Program-made: the position numbers and the translations under genes | Shown: positions 53,394-62,444 of the stretch, one piece after another | How the letters are laid out: each line of letters opens with the position of its first letter | How positions within the stretch are numbered: position 1 is the first letter of the stretch | Assembly (NCBI GenBank): GCA_965214475.1 | Contig: OZ243953.1 | Location: forward strand, 1,054,001-1,118,000 | DNA from: SIRX01 sp965214475 | GTDB taxonomy: Bacteria; Actinomycetota; Rubrobacteria; Rubrobacterales; Rubrobacteraceae | Direction: 5' to 3' | DNA: 64,000 bases | The notes under the pieces: generated by a model | Told to the model about the DNA's origin: nothing | The model's database searches: none | What the model saw: the letters and a program-made list of their open reading frames with translations, nothing else

Positions 53394-54072
53394 GGTTGGA
53401 ACTTGCTTGGGCCGTGGCCCCTTGAAGATGCATAGACGTCCCGCTGCGATCTCTACCGAGCGATATGCTGGAAATCGGGGCCGGCGTTCTCGGAAGTCCG
53501 CTTGCCGTTGGCGTAAACTCAAACCGTTGTACATAGTCACTTTGGTTACTTGACCTTGTGCTGCCTCGCAACTCCGACTGTATAGTTATTTTCGCTTTCT
53601 GCATATTTCAGAGCTAAATTGTGGCGTGAAATTTCCAGGTTGGTTTGTGCCAAGCCTCGCTTCGACTATACGCACGATTTGTGGCTACCTACATAACTCT
53701 AGGAGCGTGTACCTAAAACCAAGCGCTAAATAGGCTCTTGCTTGAACGATTGCAGGTTTGAGCCTCCACGTTTCGCACCCCCAACTTTCGCGGTCACTTT
53801 TTTCATCCGGAGGAGATACAGAAATGTGTAACGCTTCTATGGCGAGGTCTGGCGTGAGACCGAGCCAAAAATAGCGCACCGTATAGGCGGAGCCAGGGTT
53901 GGCAGAACGCCTTTGCAAGCTGAAAAGCGCGAAAAACAGGAAACCCTCGAATTGGCTGCAAACCGCATTTCAGTATCTTTAACCCCGATCTGAGCTACCA
54001 AGATCGGAGCCTTCCGGCTGGCTACCTGCTGGTCTTGTGGAAGTGCATTTTCGAGTTGACCTATCTGAGTGA
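53394..54072. other. Intergenic region with remnants of a dispersed repeat
   Basis: About 680 bases between the exported protein and the TetR gene. No frame has a ribosome site or convincing composition. The only structure seen is copy B of the dispersed repeat (53789-53910). Confidence 0.5.
53789..53910 (-). repeat. Dispersed repeat, copy B (fullest copy)
   Basis: On the minus strand it contains TTCTGCCAACCCTGGCTCCG, GCGCTATTTTTGGCTCGGTC and CGTTACACATTTCTGTATCT. The first part matches copy A at 55463, the middle also matches copy C at 57876, and the last part matches copy D at 49897. Confidence 0.65.
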
Positions 54073-54744
54073 TTACGCTCCGAACAGAACGAGAAACTCG
54101 CCCACCGCCCGTTTAGCGCGCGCTTCTATCTGCCCAGGATCTGGGACCTCCATCACGCCTAGCAATCGGCGGATCTGTTGATCGCCCATCGTAAGACCAA
54201 TGAATGCCTCGGCAGCAGTTCCTGCGTCCGCAAAGTCGAGCCGCCCCCGTTCCCGCTGTCCTTGCAGGTAGTGTCCTAATTTCGGGACGATAGCGTCTCT
54301 ACCCTTGTCGACAAGGAGCCGCGCGAATGTTGGGTCCGAGGCGGCCTCCGAGATAGCAGCCCGGTTTATCACCACGGCGCGTTCGCCGAGCAACAAGCGT
54401 TGGAGCTCTAGTGCGAAAGTATTCAGGACAGAGGCGGGATCGTCAGCCGCGCGTTCGAGGCTCGGCATGAGTGCAGAACCGACCCGCTCCGCCTGCCACG
54501 AAACCAACTCTTCAAAGAGACCCCGCTTGTTCCCATACCAAGCGTAAAGCGTCTCCTTGGAAGCCTGAGCACGTTCGGCAATCTCCCGCATGCTCGCACC
54601 CCGGTACCCGCGTTCACCGAGCACCGAAAGAGCTACCTCAAGGATCTCCTCCCGGCGCTCTACGCTCGACCTCCTGCTGCCAGACTTCTCCACCACCTGC
54701 GAGCCCAACCCTTCCTTCACGTCTTCTCTCACGTAAGCCTCCAC
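54073..54744 (-). CDS. TetR-family transcriptional repressor
   Basis: A 223-residue protein with the TetR DNA-binding domain at about residues 28-75 (REEILEVALSVLGERGYRGA, REIAERAQASKETLYAWYGN) and a helical ligand domain after it. The GTG start is uncertain by a few codons. It is divergent from a DUF1772 gene, and the shared spacer has two matching palindromes, so it probably represses that gene and perhaps itself. Confidence 0.92.
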   Translation of the reverse strand: MEAYVREDVKEGLGSQVVEKSGSRRSSVERREEILEVALSVLGERGYRGASMREIAERAQASKETLYAWYGNKRGLFEELVSWQAERVGSALMPSLERAADDPASVLNTFALELQRLLLGERAVVINRAAISEAASDPTFARLLVDKGRDAIVPKLGHYLQGQRERGRLDFADAGTAAEAFIGLTMGDQQIRRLLGVMEVPDPGQIEARAKRAVGEFLVLFGA

Positions 54745-54794
54745 CGCTTCGCCTAGCCTTGTATTTAATTGTCCTTAATTCACGCTACCGGTTC

Positions 54795-54852
54795 TTGACG
54801 TGTAACCGTACCTTATGGTACGGTATTGGACAAGCCGTACCGATGGGTACGG
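54795..54852 (+). promoter_or_regulatory. Promoter with two TetR-type operators
   Basis: A -35-like TTGACG (54795-54800) and a -10-like TACGGT 18 bases on. Two palindromes of identical arms, CCGTACC-N4-GGTACGG, lie at 54806-54823 and 54835-54852. The first covers the -10 region and the second the likely transcript start. Their centres are 29 bases apart. Confidence 0.8.
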
Positions 54853-54876
54853 AAAGTCTATGGCAGGAGGTAACAA

Positions 54877-55437
54877 ATGGCTTCAAAATCGACCGCAATA
54901 ACTACATCCCCTGCCACTTATTCTCTAGCGGGAGTTGGTTCGTTGGCCCGGCTACTTTCTTTAACGCTGGCCGTTGTCACAACCGGGCTAATAAGCGGCT
55001 TCTTCTACGCCTACGCCTGTTCGGTCACGCTTGGGCTTGCTCTCCTCCCGGATGAACAGTACATCGAGGCGATGCAGGCGATCAATGCGACGGTGCGCAA
55101 CGGGGTATTCGCCTTCAGCTTCTTCGGCGCCGTTCTGTCGCTCATCTTGGCCTCCGTCCTCCACGCAACGCGGCTGCGTTCACGCCGTTTCATACTCGTG
55201 GCGCTGGCTGCGGTGCTTTATATCGGAGGAGGTTTTATGGTGACGTTCTTGGTGAACGTACCGATGAACGAGGAGTTGGCCCGTGTAGGCGGGGCTGTCT
55301 TTGCAGACCCCGCTGCCCTGGCGCAGGTTCGGGCAGAGTACGAAGGTCCGTGGAACTTCTGGAACGGCGTGCGTACTGTCTTCTCATCGCTGGCGTTTGT
55401 TGCCCTCATTGGTGCCTGCCTCTCGCGATCAGACTAG
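54877..55437 (+). CDS. DUF1772 / anthrone-oxygenase-like membrane protein
   Basis: A 186-residue protein with about four membrane spans and a strong AGGAGG before the ATG. Family text is GLISGFFYAYACSVTLGLAL, then VTFLVNVPMNEELARVG and a Trp-Asn-Arg region (WNFWNGVRTVFSSLAF). DUF1772 proteins include fungal anthrone oxygenases, but bacterial members are mostly uncharacterised. Control by the divergent TetR protein suggests induction by a small compound. Confidence 0.82.
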   Translation: MASKSTAITTSPATYSLAGVGSLARLLSLTLAVVTTGLISGFFYAYACSVTLGLALLPDEQYIEAMQAINATVRNGVFAFSFFGAVLSLILASVLHATRLRSRRFILVALAAVLYIGGGFMVTFLVNVPMNEELARVGGAVFADPAALAQVRAEYEGPWNFWNGVRTVFSSLAFVALIGACLSRSD

Positions 55438-55453
55438 CGGCTATTCTGATCGC
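55425..55453 (+). terminator. Stem-loop across the stop codon of the DUF1772 gene
   Basis: A perfect 9-bp stem (GCGATCAGA / TCTGATCGC) with an 11-nt loop containing the TAG stop. No T-run follows, so it is terminator-like rather than a classical terminator. Confidence 0.4.
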
Positions 55454-55462
55454 ACCACCTGT

Positions 55463-55508
55463 TTCTGCCAACTCTGGCTCCGCCTATACGTTGCGCTATT
55501 TGGCTCTG
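55463..55508 (+). repeat. Dispersed repeat, copy A
   Basis: It contains CTCTGGCTCCGCCTATACG and GCGCTATT, nearly identical to the start of copy B on the other strand at 53.9 kb. It ends where the ISL3 element begins. Confidence 0.6.
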
Positions 55509-57287
55509 TCGTACTCTTGGTGATCCAGTGTATCCTCTCCCGAACCACTCCGAAGAGCAGTCTTTATGCAGCCAACATTCTCGCTCGAAGTAGGTCGAAC
55601 CCCGCTCGCCCGTAGCCCTGACGCTTCAGTAGCTTGAGCTTGTGGACGAAGCCTTCCACTGGCCCGTTGGACCATTTCTCCGTGAGCCCCGCTCTCACTG
55701 CCGGAAGGTCCTTTCTCAGACCAATGGCGAACCGTCGCATCGCGGGAGCCCCACATGCCTCTGCCTTTTCTAGCCACTCATCGAGTTTCTCGCCCTCTAA
55801 GTTTCTGAGCATTACTGCAAACTCTTGAGTTAGACGGCGCGTGTCGGCTAGGGCCTCGTCGGCCTCACCAAGCTTCTTCAGGTACTCCTTCTGCTCCTTG
55901 TTCAGTTTCTCCTCTCTACGCATGAACAGTGCAGCCACGTTCTTGGAGGTTGGAGACAGTCCCGCGACAGAACTTTTCCTGGCTCGGGGCACGGAGGACG
56001 GTGGTTTCCCGTTGGCCTCGGCGCGCCGGAGTTGGGCCGTGAAGCGAGCACAGATCTCCTCGCTGTTTTGGTAGCCTTGTTCTCGTATCTCCCGGTAGAG
56101 CTTCTTGCCGTTGTGGCACCCTTCGTTCCAACGTTTTACGAGATACGGGACGTAGGGATCTAGCACGCTCTTCTTCCTTTTGTATGCCCTCCGCGGTGGA
56201 GGCTCCGTGAGATCCTTGTAGCGGTAGACGGTCCTGGCGCTTATGCCTAGCTGTTGGCAGATGTGCCTGAGATCGGCGCCGGCGAGGTAGAGGCGGCGGA
56301 TGTCTTTCCACTGCTGGACCAGCCGCTCATGTCGCTTCCTTGCAGCCTCCTCAACTTTGCGGTCGTGGTTCCTTGGCCGGTTTGGCATGATGGGCCCAGA
56401 GCCGAAAGCTACGTCGCTTTTGTCTTCGGGCTCGGTCCCCGGCATCGCCGCTTTGCGAAGGACAGGCTGCTTCTGGAGCAGAAGGTTCTCTAGCACGTGC
56501 GCGAGGTTGTGCAGGAGGTGCCATCGATCGGTCACCTGCACTGCGCCAGGTGAACCTTTAGCAAGAGCTTCACGGTAGATGTGGGAGCGGTCGCGGGCAG
56601 CGAACTCCACCTCGGGATGCCGCCTCAGCCAGGCAATGAGGCTCTCTTGGGAGCGCTCGGGCAGCAGGTCCACGACTCGCTTGCGCTCGAGATCCACGAG
56701 CACCGTCCCATAGGTGTGGCCGCGCTTGAAGGCGAAGTCGTCCACACCCAGCACCCTCACGTTCCCGCCGTCCGGCAGCGGGACGCTCTTCGCCCTTCGG
56801 AGCAGGGCGTCACGACCGACCACGAGGCCGAGCTCCTCGGCCAACCTGGCGCCAGCGCGTCCGCCCAACTCGAAGACGATCGCCAAAAGCGCCTCCTCCA
56901 AACGGCCGGTCTTTCGTGCGCGGGCAGCGATCTCGGGCAGCCTTTCGCAGAAGATGCCACGCTCGCAAGAAGCCTCGTCGCAAAAGAAGCGCCTCGCCCG
57001 GACTTCGAGCGTCACCGAGATCCCGTGCCAGGGGAGGTCCGAAACCACGCGGGAGTAGCGGCTGTGCGTCCGAGAGGAGCCGCAACCGCAGAGCGGACAG
57101 CGGGAACTCGACGCGCCGGACGACACGGAGACGGCCACGCGCCCGGTCTCAATGCTCAGGCTTTCGAGTTGCAGGCCCTTTGGTAGCAGGTCGTGGGTTG
57201 CGATTACGGTCCTCATGGCGGGGCTCCTCCTTACCCGGTTCGACGGACCCAAGGGTGATGTTTGCTCACCACGAGAGCGATAGGATC
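55502..57287 (-). mobile_element. ISL3-family insertion sequence
   Basis: A transposase gene flanked by imperfect inverted repeats: 55502-55526 (GGCTCTGTCGTACTCTTGG) against the complement of about 57263-57287 (with CTATCGCTCTCGTGGTGAGC). Around two thirds of positions match. An 8-bp target duplication was not found, so limits are approximate. Confidence 0.55.
55564..57216 (-). CDS. ISL3-family transposase
   Basis: About 550 residues with start ATG 57216 behind GGAGG. The N-terminal zinc-ribbon region has paired cysteines (CPLCGCGSS, then FFCDEASCERGIFCERLPE), as in ISL3 enzymes. The DDE domain opens with VRVLGVDDFAFKRGHTYGTV, followed by VQVTDRWHLLHNL. A Gln/Arg-rich helical insert and the C-terminal WSNGPVEGFVHKLKLLKRQG (family Glu in the ExxN-type region) are present. 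It appears intact. Confidence 0.92.
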   Translation of the reverse strand: MRTVIATHDLLPKGLQLESLSIETGRVAVSVSSGASSSRCPLCGCGSSRTHSRYSRVVSDLPWHGISVTLEVRARRFFCDEASCERGIFCERLPEIAARARKTGRLEEALLAIVFELGGRAGARLAEELGLVVGRDALLRRAKSVPLPDGGNVRVLGVDDFAFKRGHTYGTVLVDLERKRVVDLLPERSQESLIAWLRRHPEVEFAARDRSHIYREALAKGSPGAVQVTDRWHLLHNLAHVLENLLLQKQPVLRKAAMPGTEPEDKSDVAFGSGPIMPNRPRNHDRKVEEAARKRHERLVQQWKDIRRLYLAGADLRHICQQLGISARTVYRYKDLTEPPPRRAYKRKKSVLDPYVPYLVKRWNEGCHNGKKLYREIREQGYQNSEEICARFTAQLRRAEANGKPPSSVPRARKSSVAGLSPTSKNVAALFMRREEKLNKEQKEYLKKLGEADEALADTRRLTQEFAVMLRNLEGEKLDEWLEKAEACGAPAMRRFAIGLRKDLPAVRAGLTEKWSNGPVEGFVHKLKLLKRQGYGRAGFDLLRARMLAA

Positions 57288-57337
57288 CGCCGTTGCGGGC
57301 TCAATTTGCTGCCTGGGTCGGGCCTGCCCCTCGCTGC

Positions 57338-57760
57338 TCAGTCCGAATACGGCGAGCGGTAGTCGTCTACCCAGGTGATGCCTTCTGGGTCGCAATCCTC
57401 CGGTAGGCCGTATCCGACGGCCTCTACCTGTTCCTCGAAGCGGGTGATGGCGAAGATACTCGCCCACTCCTCTGGTTCCTCGTACCCGAGAGAGGGATCA
57501 ATATCTATTGTGTCAGAGGTGGGATCGGTATCCCATCCCTTCTCCACCGCGAACACAGTGAAACCGAAGAGGCAACGGATACGAGATTCCTCCCGGAAGA
57601 GTATGTGAATTCGGTGGGGGAACTCTGACTTCTCCAACCTGACATCTTCCACGATGATCTTGTTTCCGGCGTGTTCGAGCCCGGGGTCGCTATCGACCAA
57701 CTCACCCCGAATTGTGGCCAAGACGCGCCGCTCGTACGTTTCCCTCTCGATGCTGATCAC
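57338..57760 (-). CDS. Hypothetical acidic protein, 140 aa
   Basis: Soluble, with many Asp/Glu and text RIHILFREESRIRCLFGFTV and FAITRFEEQVEAVGYGLPED. No family recognised. It sits just outside the ISL3 element on the same strand. Composition supports coding. Confidence 0.5.
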   Translation of the reverse strand: MISIERETYERRVLATIRGELVDSDPGLEHAGNKIIVEDVRLEKSEFPHRIHILFREESRIRCLFGFTVFAVEKGWDTDPTSDTIDIDPSLGYEEPEEWASIFAITRFEEQVEAVGYGLPEDCDPEGITWVDDYRSPYSD

Positions 57761-57900
57761 GAGCCCATTCTCTCACTAAAGCGGTGGCAGCGCGTTGCCA
57801 TCCCGTGCCGCGATCGGTCCCGTGTCCGGGGGCTCGGTTCGTTTCGGGCTGCTTTCACCAGGAAGCCGACAGAGCCCGCTATTTTTGGCTTGGTCTCATT

Positions 57901-58842
57901 ATGCCGGAGGCGTCGGAGGAGTTTGTTTCCTCTGGCACGCAAGACTTCCAGTTGCGCCCGTTCTACGTCTGGCCGAGGAGGAACGATAGCGGCGGCCTGA
58001 CGCACGAATTGCGCTTCAGGATTCAGGACGCGAACTATCTAACGCTCACGGGCGGTAGGGGTAGCACCGCGATCAACGGGGGCACCCTCAGGCTCCATGA
58101 TCTCGTGCTGGTCATCCGCACCGACAAGAACAACAATGTGAAGACTACGAACCTCTCATGGCGGACCACAGGCGCCCTCGGGGCGGAAGGTGACATCAAA
58201 CCGGGCGAGCCATGGAACAAGAAGGCCCAGGAGGCAGCACGTCGCCTCCGCCAGCAGACTGGGGGCGAGATCGAAATGCAGAATGTCGGGCCTGCCCAGG
58301 CCGAGGGAAGCGTGCCGGCGCCTGGCAACAACCCGGTCCCGGCAGAGCAGGCAAGCAAAGTGTCCACCGCTCTCAAGGAGTATGGTAAGGGGGGTAACTT
58401 CGAGCTCGGTATCGCAGGCGGTTTCAACAACTCCTACAACTTCAGCGCAATGATAAATGATAATGAGAAATGGCTCATGCCCGAGGTCCTCGGTGCGGAG
58501 TTCCTCGGCTTCCTGCTCGGTGGCGCCGCCGGTGGGTATGGCGCTACCTTTGGGTTAGCCGAGGCGTCTCCTGCAGCCGGCGTGGCTGCGGCACACGGCG
58601 CGGGTACGGTTGCCACCACCGGGGTCGACGAATTGCTGAGCACTACCGGTCCGACCAAGAAGTACGCGCGGTCGCGGATCGGCTCCTTCTGGTGGGGTGC
58701 GGTGAAGTCCAGAAAGCCAATTGAGAGCGGCAAAGGCAAGGCCGGTGTCCGTAACAGATTGCAATTCAACCAGACCTTTGCGTCCAAGATTCTGCACAGC
58801 GGTGAGCGGTCGATCGGCGACAAGGATGACAGGTCCAATTAA
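57901..58842 (+). CDS. Hypothetical protein with Gly/Ala-rich hydrophobic segment
   Basis: About 313 residues from ATG 57901; the frame is open further upstream (from 57784) and the true start is unsure. The N-terminal half is beta-rich (HELRFRIQDANYLTLTGGRG). Residues around 200-245 are hydrophobic and Gly/Ala-rich (FLGFLLGGAAGGYGATFGLA). The basic end follows RSRIGSFWWGAVKSRKP. No family recognised. Its presumed upstream region contains copy C of the dispersed repeat (57876-57900). Confidence 0.5.
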   Translation: MPEASEEFVSSGTQDFQLRPFYVWPRRNDSGGLTHELRFRIQDANYLTLTGGRGSTAINGGTLRLHDLVLVIRTDKNNNVKTTNLSWRTTGALGAEGDIKPGEPWNKKAQEAARRLRQQTGGEIEMQNVGPAQAEGSVPAPGNNPVPAEQASKVSTALKEYGKGGNFELGIAGGFNNSYNFSAMINDNEKWLMPEVLGAEFLGFLLGGAAGGYGATFGLAEASPAAGVAAAHGAGTVATTGVDELLSTTGPTKKYARSRIGSFWWGAVKSRKPIESGKGKAGVRNRLQFNQTFASKILHSGERSIGDKDDRSN

Positions 58843-59142
58843 TTATCTGGCACGTACCGCGAATAGCAATCTGTCCAACCGCGCCATCCGGCACTCCCAA
58901 GCCCGGACGGCGCGGTTGGCTCAGCTCTTGGCGCAGCAGGCGCCGCCGGCTTCGGTCCCGCCCACGGATCGGCGCCCGAGGTCGAGCTGCAGCCGTTGGA
59001 CCACAGCGAGTACCTCATCGCGGTGCTGCCAAGGCCGTGGGGCGAGGTGAGCATCTTTGAGGACGACGACTTCCCGCACCGCGACGCCTACGCGCCGGTT
59101 ACAAACGTAAGCAGCACGCGAGGAGGGAGTAGGGGTGTTTAG
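58826..59142 (+). pseudogene. Hypothetical small protein, probably frameshifted
   Basis: An ATG at 58826, overlapping the end of the previous gene, gives text ending RTARLAQLLAQQAPPAS. After about 58950-58980 a different frame looks coding (APEVELQPLDHSEYLIAVL, FEDDDFPHRDAYAPVTNV) and stops at 59142, overlapping the next GTG start at 59135. The switch suggests a frameshift in one gene of about 105 codons. No family recognised. Confidence 0.35.
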
Positions 59143-60316
59143 TTGGATCCGCCACCTGGGGCTGTTCAGTCCAGGTAAGGGGAGTCCGCGCCGCGCCGCG
59201 TTGTGGGTGTTAGCCTTCTGCGTGATCGTGGGCGGTGCGATCTCCGCCCTGTGCCTAAGCGTCAGAGGCGAACAGATAGGCAAACCGCCAAGCACTGCAA
59301 GACGCATCCAGCGCCGAGGATAAGGACGGCGAGACCGTCTACAAAGACGCAACGGACTGCAGTGCACCATCCACAATAAAAAGGAGCGAAGGCTCAGAAA
59401 GCGCATACAAGTCGAAAAATACCGGCTCCCAGGAAGAAGGCCCCGGCAAAGACCCCGGCAAAGACTCGGAAGGTAAATCTTTCTTCAAAGATAAAGCTGC
59501 AGATAAAGCCGCGAGTGAGGCCGCGGACAAGAAGAATCGAGGCGATAGAGGCTCGAAGGGCGTAGAAGACCGGAACGGCGAGTCCGGCAACGGTCAAGCC
59601 GGTAATGACGATATCCCGAAGGCCGACTCAGGAAGTAGAAATACTTCGCCACCGCAATGCGAGGCCGCCACAAAAGAGATAGCGAAAGCGTCTCCGGTGG
59701 CGGGTGACGAACGGGCATACGCGCTGGCGAAAAGGTTATCCGACGCGTGCGGCGACGGGGAGGTGAAGACCGTCAACGTTACCGTGCCCTCCGGGAAATC
59801 AAAACGGGAGACACGGGGACCGTGAGCCTCGCAGTCCCCTCTTTTCTATCGAAGCCTTCTAGTACTTCCGGCGTCGTCTCTTCGGCCTACAAGAATTTCG
59901 TCCGGGATAGGATAGCGGCCGCGACGAATGCGAGAGTTTCCAGGCCAGCCGCGAACAGAGCTTCTGAAAATCTCCTCGCGGCACTGGAGATCGGAATCCC
60001 TCGCAAAACAGCGACGCAATCCGTGGAACACATTGCAGAGGAAATCCAGCAGCCCCAGCAATCACAAAAGCCGGAACCACAACAGCCGGATTCGGAACAG
60101 CCAGTGCCACAGCCGGAACCAGAGACCGAACAGCCGGAGTCGGATGTCCCGAATTCAGAGGGTCCAGAGACAGGACAGCCAGAGCCAAGGCCGGAGCCAG
60201 ACAATCCGGAACTCGAAACCGAACGACCAGACTCGGGGCGCACAGAACCGGAGCCAGAGCGCACGGATCAGCAGCCGGACCCGGAGGGTATAAAGTGGGA
60301 GCAACCGGACTCATGA
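59135..60316 (+). pseudogene. Membrane-anchored low-complexity protein, probably frameshifted
   Basis: GTG 59135 follows AGGAGGGA and opens a protein with one membrane span (ALWVLAFCVIVGGAISALC) that stops at about 59323. From about 59280 a second frame is open and looks coding, rich in Lys/Asp/Ala (DKAADKAASEAADKK), to 59824. A third frame, 59747-60316, has a short domain followed by a Pro/Glu/Gln repeat tail (PEPETEQPESDVPNSEGPE). These may be one gene with two frameshifts or overlapping short genes. No family recognised. Confidence 0.35.
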
Positions 60317-60450
60317 GACCTCACGTCTGAAGACGTCCTTCCTCGGGATGCTGCGTGGTGACGCGGTGAGATCAGAGAGTTAACGTAGAGCCGTATTCTC
60401 ATGTCCAATTTCCGCCAGTAATATGCTTCGGTCGGTGGCACAATTAGTGC

Positions 60451-61935
60451 ATGGTCGAAGATTTCGAGAGTTGTTACAAGGCGGCAAGCAGCCGGGACGC
60501 GCGTTTTGACGGGTGGTTTATCGTGGCGGTTACTTCGACGGGGATCTACTGTCGCCCGAGTTGTCCGGCGATCACACCGAAAAGGAATAACGTTCGCTTT
60601 TATCCTGCGGCAGCAGCGGCCCAGACGGCGGGTTTCAGGGCGTGCCTGCGTTGTAGCCCGGATGCGGTACCCGGGTCCCCAGAGTGGGACTCGCGCGCAG
60701 ACGTCGTGGGACGGGCGATGCGACTGATCAACGACGGCCTCGTCGATAGAGAAGGCGTGAAGGGTTTGGCAAGCCGACTCTGTTACACCGAACGACATCT
60801 GGGCCGGATGCTGGTGGAAGAAGTCGGATCCGGACCTTTGGCTCTCGCCCGGGCGTGGAGGGCTTATACGGCGCGGCTGCTCGTAGAGACGACAGATATG
60901 CCCGCCGGGGAGGTGGCGTTCGCCGCCGGTTTCTCAAGCGTAAGGCAGTTCAACGACACATTCCGGGCCGTATTCGCCAGGAATCCTACGGAATTGAGAC
61001 GCAAAAACCGGTGTGATGGTGCGACAGTTCCGGGAGCCCTAGCGCTGCGGCTACCATTCAGAGAACCTTTCGATGGTGTAGACCTGCTTCGTTTTCTGGG
61101 GGATCGGTCGGTGCAAGGCGTCGAAGAGTTCGACGGCGACACCTACCGTCGCTCGCTGAGCCTGCCGCACGGCGCGGGCGTAGTCGGGCTCTCCGCGAGA
61201 GACGGACACATCCGCTGCGACCTTCGACTAGAAGACATGAGGGATCTCGGTCCCGCAGTAGCACGGTGCCGGAGGCTCCTGGACCTCGACGCCGACCCGG
61301 TGGCTATCGAAGAGAGCTTGGGCGCGGAACCGATTCTGGCACCGCTCGTGCGAAAAGAACCCGGAAGGCGGGTTCCGCGTAGCGTAGACGGCAGCGAGCT
61401 GGCGATGCGGGCGGTGCTCGGTCAGCAAGTCTCCGTAGCCGGCGCCTGCGGCCTCGCCGGTAAGTTGGTGCACCTCTGCGATCGAAGAATACCGGATTCT
61501 CTACTGGATCCCGGCAGTAGCTTGACCCACCTCTTTCCCGAACCATCAGTCATCGCCGCAACGGATCTCCAAGATTTGGGTATGCCGGAGAGTCGTCGCG
61601 AAGCCTTGCGAAGACTGGCTAGAGTTCTCGCTTCGGGACAGCTTGTTCTGGATCCCGGCACGGAGCGTAAATCTACCGAGGAGCAGCTTCTGAGCATCAA
61701 AGGGATCGGTCCCTGGACCGCCTCCTACGTCGCGATGCGCGCCCTGGGCGACCCCGACGCGTTCCTCCCTTCAGATCTCGGCATTCGACGCGCCGTCGAA
61801 AAACTCGGAGGCAAGGGGGATCCGGCGTCCATCTCTAATATGGCCGAGCGGTGGCGTCCCTGGCGAGCCTACGCCACCCAACACCTCTGGACCAGCCTCG
61901 ACAATATTTCCGCAACGAAAGGAGAAGTAGCATGA
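60451..61935 (+). CDS. Ada-AlkA fusion: methylation-sensing regulator and 3-methyladenine glycosylase
   Basis: A 494-residue fusion. Residues 10-75 are the Ada zinc domain with Cys34, Cys38, Cys65 and Cys68 (STGIYCRPSCPA, FRACLRCSPD), where Cys34 takes methyl groups from DNA phosphotriesters. An AraC-type helix-turn-helix domain covers about 85-185 (FAAGFSSVRQFNDTFRAVF), then an AlkA N-terminal domain and an HhH-GPD glycosylase domain (LLSIKGIGPWTASYVAMRAL, catalytic Asp in FLPSDLGIRR). It should sense methylation, activate its own operon and excise alkylated bases. Its stop overlaps the ATG of ogt by four bases. Confidence 0.93.
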   Translation: MVEDFESCYKAASSRDARFDGWFIVAVTSTGIYCRPSCPAITPKRNNVRFYPAAAAAQTAGFRACLRCSPDAVPGSPEWDSRADVVGRAMRLINDGLVDREGVKGLASRLCYTERHLGRMLVEEVGSGPLALARAWRAYTARLLVETTDMPAGEVAFAAGFSSVRQFNDTFRAVFARNPTELRRKNRCDGATVPGALALRLPFREPFDGVDLLRFLGDRSVQGVEEFDGDTYRRSLSLPHGAGVVGLSARDGHIRCDLRLEDMRDLGPAVARCRRLLDLDADPVAIEESLGAEPILAPLVRKEPGRRVPRSVDGSELAMRAVLGQQVSVAGACGLAGKLVHLCDRRIPDSLLDPGSSLTHLFPEPSVIAATDLQDLGMPESRREALRRLARVLASGQLVLDPGTERKSTEEQLLSIKGIGPWTASYVAMRALGDPDAFLPSDLGIRRAVEKLGGKGDPASISNMAERWRPWRAYATQHLWTSLDNISATKGEVA

Positions 61936-62441
61936 AAGCATACCTCGACACCACGGAGACCCCCGCCGGACCATTAACGTTCGCGATAAACGAAAACGGA
62001 GCACTGGTACGGGCGCACTTCGAGGAATCCAACAACGACTCGGACATCGAAGATGAGCTAAAAGCGGAAGGCTACGAATCATTTGTACAGGATTCCGACC
62101 ACACGGCGCGGCTCAAGCAGGAGATCTCCGAATATTACTCGGGTGAACGGCGCGAGTTTACCGTTCCGCTGGGAGCCTCCGGCACACCCTGGCAGAGAAA
62201 GGTTTGGGAGGCGTTGAGACGTATACCGTTCGGTGAGACCCGGAGCTACTCGCAGGTGGCGGACATGATCGGAAGTCCCGGTGCGGCACGGGCTGTGGGT
62301 GGTGCAAACGGCTGTAATCGGGTGCCGCTCGTCGTGCCGTGCCACCGCGTTATCGCGGCAGACGGCTCGCTCGGCGGTTTCAGCGGCGGCCTCCACCTCA
62401 AGGAGAGGCTGCTGGAACACGAGCGGCGGACGATAGGATAA
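61932..62441 (+). CDS. ogt: Methylated-DNA-[protein]-cysteine S-methyltransferase
   Basis: 169 residues. The suicide site PCHRV is at residues 136-140 (Cys137), in the family context NRVPLVVPCHRVIAADGSLG. The DNA-binding helix-turn-helix text is TRSYSQVADMIG. It removes O6-methylguanine by moving the methyl to Cys137. The ATG is inside the end of the Ada-AlkA gene (ATGA), with AAAGGAG upstream, so translation is coupled. Confidence 0.95.
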   Translation: MKAYLDTTETPAGPLTFAINENGALVRAHFEESNNDSDIEDELKAEGYESFVQDSDHTARLKQEISEYYSGERREFTVPLGASGTPWQRKVWEALRRIPFGETRSYSQVADMIGSPGAARAVGGANGCNRVPLVVPCHRVIAADGSLGGFSGGLHLKERLLEHERRTIG

Positions 62442-62444
62442 ATC

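Noticed and set aside
53685..53918. 77-codon minus-strand frame in the 53.4-54.1 kb gap
   Set aside because: It overlaps the dispersed repeat copy B, lacks a ribosome site, and only a short piece is shared with copy D.
57784..57900. Upstream extension of the hypothetical protein starting at 57901
   Set aside because: The extension contains the dispersed repeat text (YFWLGL) also found at 53.9 kb in an unrelated context, so it is probably not part of the protein.
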